NCBI GenBank assembly: GCA_947631585.1
Contig: CANRLY010000060.1
Location: 1 to 10,341 of the forward strand
Length of the DNA stretch: 10,341 nucleotides
Direction: 5' to 3'
Source: an uncultured Clostridia bacterium
GTDB lineage: Bacteria > Bacillota > Clostridia > Oscillospirales > Ruminococcaceae
Below the pieces are notes generated by a model. That model had not been told where the DNA came from and searched no databases. It worked only from the letters and a program-made list of their open reading frames with translations. Each line of letters opens with the position of its first letter. The stretch's first letter is position 1. The position numbers and the translations under genes were made by a program. Positions 6,686 to 10,341 of the stretch are shown here, one piece after another.

Positions 6686-6756
6686 AGTCTTTCAGCTTTC
6701 TCCCTGCGGGAGGCCCTCCTTGATGCGTTCTGATGTCCTTTTCTTTATTTCTTAAT
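6686..6756 (-). promoter_or_regulatory. hfq to HlyD-like intergenic region with hairpin in the translation start zone
   Basis: In the 71 bases between hfq and the HlyD-like gene I find no promoter-like -10. A strong ribosome-site sequence, AAGGAGG, lies at 6721-6715, but it is 29 bases before the ATG, which is too far for direct use. Between them lies a GC-rich hairpin, CTCCC-GCA-GGGAG, at 6712-6700. Folding it would bring the distant AAGGAGG to about 16 bases from the start. The alternative site, GGGAG at 6704-6700, is 14 bases away and forms one arm of the hairpin. The arrangement could tune translation of this gene. Hfq or an sRNA acting here is speculation. Confidence 0.4.
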
Positions 6757-7005
6757 TTACTGCTCGTTATCGTTTGACGATGCCGAATCAAGAATATTGA
6801 TAGCTCTCACCGGTACTATAGTCGAGATAGCGTGTTTGTAAACTATTTCCTGTTTGCCGTCGCAGTCAAGTATCACGATATAGCTGTCAAAGCCTCTCAC
6901 AATGCCTTTGAACTGAAAGCCGTTAGTCAGAAATATGGTCACCGGTATTTTTTCTTTTCTTGCCTGATTAAGGAATACGTCCTGAAGATTTAAGGCCTTG
7001 TTCAT
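6757..7005 (-). CDS. hfq: RNA chaperone Hfq
   Basis: A small Sm-like protein that forms hexameric rings binding U-rich and A-rich RNA, helping small RNAs pair with mRNAs. It is 82 residues, typical of Gram-positive Hfq. The Sm1 motif is visible as LNLQDVFLNQARKEKIPVTIFLTNGFQFKGIV (residues 5-36; Q8 and D40 correspond to known RNA-contact positions), and the Sm2 motif is YKHAISTIVP at 56-65, containing the proximal-face KH pair at 57-58. The short C-terminus (SASSNDNEQ) is polar, without the long tail of enterobacterial Hfq. The ribosome site AAGGAG at 7016-7011 is five bases from the ATG. The order mutL-miaA-hfq is shared with Proteobacteria. The gene has its own candidate promoter at the end of miaA and heads the transcript that runs into the division genes. 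Confidence 0.97.
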   Translation of the reverse strand: MNKALNLQDVFLNQARKEKIPVTIFLTNGFQFKGIVRGFDSYIVILDCDGKQEIVYKHAISTIVPVRAINILDSASSNDNEQ

Positions 7006-7085
7006 AATTTCTCCTTTTCTCCGTCAAAGTAAATAATTGCCTGCGAAAACGTATGACGGTCAGGTATCCGCAAGCCGTTTTTCAT
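7002..7085 (-). CDS. Possible small leader ORF upstream of hfq, 27 codons
   Basis: An ATG-initiated frame starts at 7085, beginning MKNGLRIPD and ending DGEKEKL. Its TGA overlaps the hfq ATG in an ATGA arrangement. The ribosome site is weak (only GGTG about eight bases before the ATG), and the peptide has no membrane segment or motif I recognise. It lies fully inside the predicted hfq leader. It may be chance in a short gap, or a leader peptide whose translation couples to hfq. I see no run of one amino acid that would suggest attenuation. Confidence is low because a frame of this length is expected by chance. Confidence 0.22.
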   Translation of the reverse strand: MKNGLRIPDRHTFSQAIIYFDGEKEKL

Positions 7086-7112
7086 GAGCCGCACCGGACA
7101 ATATCCGAGCTT

Positions 7113-7128
7113 TTAGAATATTATATCA
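7113..7128 (-). promoter_or_regulatory. Candidate extended -10 promoter for hfq
   Basis: On the minus strand, TGATATAAT lies at 7128-7120: a perfect TATAAT (7125-7120) preceded by the TGn of an extended -10. The TGA is at the same time the miaA stop codon. No good -35 is present at 16-18 bases (TAGCCA at 17), as is common for extended -10 promoters. Transcription would start near 7114-7113 at an A, giving a leader of about 108 bases before hfq. It would let hfq and downstream genes be expressed apart from mutS-mutL-miaA. The remainder of the 120-base gap holds the leader; no terminator hairpin with a U-run is visible. Confidence 0.55.
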
Positions 7129-8067
7129 CAAAAATTCCGTTTTGGCTATCAATTTTTCTATTTTTTCATAAAAAATTTGATAACTTACAAATTCGTCAAG
7201 GTAAAACCAGTTTATTCTGGCGTCACGGCGAAACCAGGTGAGCTGTCTTTTAGCGTAATGACGGGTCTCCGTCTTGATCCTGAGGACACATTCTTCCAGC
7301 GGAGCTTCCCCCTTAAAGAACGGGATAAGTTCCTTATAGCCTATTGCCTGAGCGGCAGTAGCTGCGCCGCCCGACTCATAGAACTGTCTAGCTTCTTCCA
7401 CCAGTCCGTCGCTTATCATACTGTCCACCCTCCGGTCTATCCGGCGGTAAAGCTCGTTCCTGTCAGAAAAGTTAAGACCTATCATCAGCGGTTCATAGGG
7501 AGACTCTTCCAGCCGGCTGTTATACTGGTGTTCAGAAATAGGCACTCCGGTCTTATGGTAGACCTCCAGCGCCCTCACCACTCTGGAAAGGTTATTCGGG
7601 TGGAGCTTTTCGGCGGTCTTGGGGTCTGCGTCCCTGAGTTTTTCCCACAGATACAGGTTGCCCTGTTCTGCGGCGGTCTTATACAGCTTTTCTCTGAGTT
7701 CCGTATCCGAACAGGTATCGTCGAACCTGACGTTATCCACCAGAGCCTGGATATAAAGTCCCGTTCCGCCCACTACCACAGGGAGTTTTCCCTCCGCTGC
7801 GATCTGAGAAACGGCGTCTCTTGCAAGGGTCACATAATCCGCCACCGAAAAGCTGCTGCTTGGCTGCACGCAGTCCACCAGGTAATGTTTTATCCCCTGC
7901 ATTTCCTGTTCTGTGGGTTTTGCCGTGGCGATGGCCATTCCTTTATAGATCTGCATGGAATCAGCCGAAACCACCTGACCGTTATGGTTTTTGGCAACAT
8001 CCACCGAAAGTCTTGTTTTGCCTGAAGCGGTCGGTCCGACAATAACGATCATCGGCTGTTTTCTCAA
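7126..8067 (-). CDS. miaA: tRNA dimethylallyltransferase
   Basis: Transfers a dimethylallyl group from dimethylallyl diphosphate to N6 of A37 in tRNAs that read codons starting with U, improving decoding accuracy. It is 313 residues, standard length. The P-loop is GPTASGKT at 11-18, followed by DSMQIYKGM at 36-44, GGTGLYIQALVD at 100-111, RALEVYHKTGVPISEHQ in the middle, and the C-terminal TRHYAKRQLTWFRRD. The start is a TTG at 8067: AGGAGG at 8080-8075 lies seven bases ahead, an ideal distance. The first ATG (codon 6, at 8052) would be 22 bases away and would crowd the P-loop strand. The gene follows mutL by 11 bases, and its ribosome site contains the mutL stop codon (TAGGAGG). Confidence 0.96.
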   Translation of the reverse strand: MRKQPMIVIVGPTASGKTRLSVDVAKNHNGQVVSADSMQIYKGMAIATAKPTEQEMQGIKHYLVDCVQPSSSFSVADYVTLARDAVSQIAAEGKLPVVVGGTGLYIQALVDNVRFDDTCSDTELREKLYKTAAEQGNLYLWEKLRDADPKTAEKLHPNNLSRVVRALEVYHKTGVPISEHQYNSRLEESPYEPLMIGLNFSDRNELYRRIDRRVDSMISDGLVEEARQFYESGGAATAAQAIGYKELIPFFKGEAPLEECVLRIKTETRHYAKRQLTWFRRDARINWFYLDEFVSYQIFYEKIEKLIAKTEFL

Positions 8068-8074
8068 CTCAAAT

Positions 8075-8080
8075 CCTCCT
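8075..8080 (-). promoter_or_regulatory. Ribosome site that fixes the miaA TTG start
   Basis: AGGAGG on the minus strand overlaps the mutL TAG stop (TAGGAGG) and sits seven bases before TTG. It decides for TTG over the later ATG. The same stop/ribosome-site fusion (TAGGAGGA) occurs at ylmH/divIVA. Confidence 0.8.
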
Positions 8081-10085
8081 AAAGCACTCTGCGGAACTGT
8101 TTTTCGATATCCCTCTTGGTAAGTTTCACCATGACAGGACGACCGTGGGGGCAGTATCTTATATCCTCCTCACGGAAGATCATATCCAGCAGCTTTTCCA
8201 GCTCCGGCGGACGGTTCTCGTCGTTGGCTTTGATAGCCGACTTACACGCTATAGAATGGTACAGTTCGTCCACCATATCCAGCTGAGGGTCATTTTTGCA
8301 TTTCAGGAAATTATCCGCCAGTTCGGGAACGATATCGTTGGGATTAGTTCCTTCGATAATAGAAGGTATCCCCCTTACGCTCACTCCGGGAGCAACATCG
8401 TCCTCGATGGCAAATCCCAGTTTTGCCACAGTCTCCAGATCAGCCATAAGTGCGTCGTACTCCTCGAACGAGAGCATCACGATGACCGGTTCAATGAGCA
8501 TCTGCACAGAAAGTTCCGTTTCACGGCGTTTTATCTTTTCAAAGATATAACGTTCATGGGCGGCGTGCTTATCCACCAGGTACATTTCGCCGTCCATTTC
8601 GGCTATGATATAAGTTTTGAACACCTCGCCTACTAATCTGGGGACTGACTGCTGTTTTTGCTCGGACTGTTGTTTTTCAACTTCAGTTCTTACAAAGCTG
8701 TTGGAGCTTATATACTTATAACCGCCCGGTTCTTCGGCGGCTTCGGCGGCTTTCCTTTCAAAAAGCGTTTCTTCCGGCGGCTCGGTCTCCTTTGCCGGAA
8801 TGTCAGCTTGCCGGCTTGACTCTGTCCGTTCCGTCGGCTGGAAAGGTTCATCCGCCGGCGGTATGGAGCTATAGTAGCTGCTGAACTCCTCCGCCCGTTC
8901 CGCCCGTTCCGCCCGTGAAACTGCGGTCTTTTGCGGTACGGTGGAATAAGGCTTGTCCGGCTGGCGTGGTGCAGGCTCTGCCGTTTGCGGTGAAAGTTCC
9001 ATTTTCAGCTGCACGCCGGGTTCTTCTTTTGGCACGGCAAAAAGTTCGTCCGGGCGGAAATGTTTGGTTTTATCCATATCCAGTTCGGTAGTCTGGTCGT
9101 TTTTCAGCAGGGAATTTTTCACTGCGAAGTAAACGCTGTTATATATAAGTTTCTCATCTGAGAACCTGACTTCCGTCTTGGTCGGGTGGACGTTCACGTC
9201 TATTAGCTGCGGCGGGATTTTCAGGCAAAGCACGCAAGCCGGAAATTTTCCTGTCATTATGCAGTTTTTATAGGCTTCTTCCAGAGCCACCATACAGGTT
9301 ATAGACTTGATATATCTGTTATTTATATAAAAATTCTGGAAGCTGCGCTTAGGTCTTGACTGGAGTGGTCTTGAGATATAGCCGGTCACCTCTATGCCGT
9401 TGCAGGAATAGTCCACCGGGATAAGCGTTTTGGCAAACTCCCTGCCGAACACCGAATAGATCGCTGAATAGAGCTTTCCGTCTCCGGCGGTGAGCAGGTC
9501 GGTCTTGTTATCTCTTATGAATTTAAACGAGATCTCCGGGTGAGAAACTGCGATCTTGTCCACTATCGCAGCGATGGCATTGCCCTCGGTAACGTCTTTT
9601 TTCAAAAATTTCAGTCTTGCAGGGACGTTATAGAACAAGTCCCTGACGATAATGGTAGTGCCGTCCTGGCAGCCGCTGTCCTCCAGGCACTTTTCCACAG
9701 AACCCTCTATCACATAGTGGCAGCCGAACTGTTCGGATATCATTTTGGTAAGAACTTCTACCTTTGCCACGGCAGCCACAGAAGCCAGCGCTTCCCCACG
9801 GAATCCCAGGGTGAGTATCCTGTCAAGGTCGTCCTTGGTGGAGATCTTGCTGGTAGCGTGTCTGAGAAAAGCCGTAGAAACGTCCTTTTTAGACATTCCA
9901 CAGCCGTTGTCGGTTATCCTGATATAGGTCTTGCCGCCGTTTTTTATCTCGACGGTAACAACGTCCGCCCCTGAATCTATTGAATTTTCAAGAAGCTCCT
10001 TTATGACTGCCGACGGTCGGTCAATGACCTCGCCTGCGGCTATCAGTTCGGATATCTCCCTGCTCAAAACTCTGATCTCTGCCAT
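8079..10085 (-). CDS. mutL: DNA mismatch repair protein MutL (endonuclease type)
   Basis: Couples mismatch recognition by MutS to strand nicking and removal. It is 668 residues. The N-terminal GHKL ATPase domain (about 1-330) has E30 and N34 in KELLENSIDSGA, DNGCGMS at 59-65, HATSKI at 76-81 and GFRGEAL at 94-100. A long, poorly conserved Pro/Glu-rich linker runs from about 335 to 475. The C-terminal domain has the metal-dependent endonuclease motif DKHAAHERYIFE at 505-516, which matches the DQHA-x2-E-x4-E pattern except for Lys in place of Gln, plus ACKSAIKA from 613 and CPHGRP from 645. So this is a nicking MutL, as expected in bacteria without MutH. It starts 29 bases after mutS, with GGGGAAGGA just before the ATG. 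Two 9-base tandem repeats lie in the linker part of the gene. Confidence 0.97.
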   Translation of the reverse strand: MAEIRVLSREISELIAAGEVIDRPSAVIKELLENSIDSGADVVTVEIKNGGKTYIRITDNGCGMSKKDVSTAFLRHATSKISTKDDLDRILTLGFRGEALASVAAVAKVEVLTKMISEQFGCHYVIEGSVEKCLEDSGCQDGTTIIVRDLFYNVPARLKFLKKDVTEGNAIAAIVDKIAVSHPEISFKFIRDNKTDLLTAGDGKLYSAIYSVFGREFAKTLIPVDYSCNGIEVTGYISRPLQSRPKRSFQNFYINNRYIKSITCMVALEEAYKNCIMTGKFPACVLCLKIPPQLIDVNVHPTKTEVRFSDEKLIYNSVYFAVKNSLLKNDQTTELDMDKTKHFRPDELFAVPKEEPGVQLKMELSPQTAEPAPRQPDKPYSTVPQKTAVSRAERAERAEEFSSYYSSIPPADEPFQPTERTESSRQADIPAKETEPPEETLFERKAAEAAEEPGGYKYISSNSFVRTEVEKQQSEQKQQSVPRLVGEVFKTYIIAEMDGEMYLVDKHAAHERYIFEKIKRRETELSVQMLIEPVIVMLSFEEYDALMADLETVAKLGFAIEDDVAPGVSVRGIPSIIEGTNPNDIVPELADNFLKCKNDPQLDMVDELYHSIACKSAIKANDENRPPELEKLLDMIFREEDIRYCPHGRPVMVKLTKRDIEKQFRRVL
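8732..8749 (-). repeat. 9-base tandem repeat in the mutL linker (2 copies)
   Basis: The plus-strand unit cttcggcgg occurs twice in tandem (8732-8740, 8741-8749), coding for an Ala/Glu-rich piece (AAEAAEEP) of the MutL linker. The unit is a multiple of three, so length change would keep the frame. Confidence 0.7.
8892..8918 (-). repeat. 9-base tandem repeat in the mutL linker (about 2.7 copies)
   Basis: The plus-strand unit cgcccgttc is repeated at 8892-8900 and 8901-8909, then as cgcccgtga at 8910-8918. It codes for RAERAERAE at MutL residues 391-399, in the disordered linker. Gain or loss of a unit would be in frame. Confidence 0.8.
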
Positions 10086-10114
10086 AAATCCTTCCCCGAT
10101 CTTATTTAAACGGC

Positions 10115-10341
10115 TCAGATATACCTGAGAAGCTCCCTGACAAATTCTCTCAGTTCCGTATCGTCCATTTCATCTATATTCGTCTTTCTGAGCTTATCCA
10201 CAGCGATGCTCTCGCTGAGTTTTTCAAAATCAATCTGACCGTTGTCCTGCTTTGCCGACCTGGTCTGGGCGTTTTCGCTTTCAAGCTCGGCAAGCAGTTC
10301 TTTTGCCCTGGAAATGACCTTCTGCGGCAGACCGGCAAGTT
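10115..10341 (-). CDS. mutS: DNA mismatch repair protein MutS, C-terminal end (partial)
   Basis: The last 74 residues of MutS, the mismatch-recognition ATPase; the rest lies beyond the window. The first visible residues, LAGLPQKVISRAKELLAELE, match the conserved helix-turn-helix dimer contact after the ATPase core (AGLP..VI.RA..LL..LE). After a short linker comes a C-terminal helical piece (VDKLRKTNIDEMDDTELREFVRELL) resembling the MutS end that usually reads D-x-x-TP-x-EA; here MDDTEL stands in that place. The stop is TGA at 10117-10115, 29 bases before mutL. MutS followed by mutL is the common Firmicutes order and implies co-expression. Confidence 0.93.
   Translation of the reverse strand, partial: LAGLPQKVISRAKELLAELESENAQTRSAKQDNGQIDFEKLSESIAVDKLRKTNIDEMDDTELREFVRELLRYI

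Noticed and set aside
6606..6791. Minus-strand 61-codon frame across the hfq/HlyD-like junction
   Set aside because: It overlaps the ends of two real genes in another frame and has no ribosome site or family resemblance.
7086..7112. CGGA/TCCG inverted repeat in the hfq leader as a terminator or riboswitch
   Set aside because: The stem is only four base pairs and no U-run follows. The leader is too short and simple for any riboswitch class I know.
7177..8025. Plus-strand open frame of 282 codons opposite miaA
   Set aside because: Antisense shadow of miaA; no domain or start signal, and the miaA motifs on the other strand are unambiguous.

Overview
All recognisable genes in this window lie on the minus strand, so they are read from high to low coordinates. 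The gene set (SepF, DivIVA, YlmH, YggS, MutS/MutL with an endonuclease-type MutL C-terminus, a short Hfq, a split-type transketolase) and the strong GGAGG-type ribosome sites point to a Gram-positive Clostridia bacterium of moderate GC. A gut or rumen Oscillospiraceae such as a Ruminococcus relative is my best guess. That family assignment is inference from gene order and protein style, not a search result.

Layout in the direction of transcription. (1) DNA repair and tRNA modification: the C-terminal end of mutS (10341-10115), mutL (10085-8079) and miaA (8067-7126, TTG start). (2) A 120-base gap with an extended -10 promoter whose TG is part of the miaA stop codon. A leader of about 108 bases follows, holding a possible 27-codon small ORF, then hfq (7005-6757). 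(3) A 71-base gap with a small GC-rich hairpin, then a single-pass membrane protein of the HlyD / membrane-fusion type (6685-5423). (4) The division cluster: yggS (5436-4717), sepF (4715-4293), ylmH (4293-3517), divIVA (3504-2746). (5) lspA (2733-2203), an RluD-type pseudouridine synthase (2206-1298), a Cof-type HAD phosphatase (1294-476), and the start of a split transketolase N-terminal subunit (457-1, running off the window).

Spacing is very tight from the HlyD-like gene onward (overlaps of 14, 1 and 4 bases; gaps of 1 to 18 bases), so these genes are probably co-transcribed and partly translationally coupled. Besides the hfq promoter there is a near-consensus sigma-A promoter inside the 5' end of yggS (TTGAAA, 17 bases, TATAAT, with an extended -10 TG). 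It could drive sepF-ylmH-divIVA and the genes behind them independently of hfq. I see no convincing intrinsic terminator.

The window is mostly core housekeeping. I see no mobile element, CRISPR array, tRNA, rRNA or defence system, and I cannot support a claim of a wholly new system. The most interesting points are the internal yggS promoter, the small ORF overlapping the hfq start, the orphan HlyD-like protein embedded in a division cluster (with an odd translation start region), the 11-residue repeat in DivIVA, and the same-frame divIVA/lspA junction without a ribosome site.
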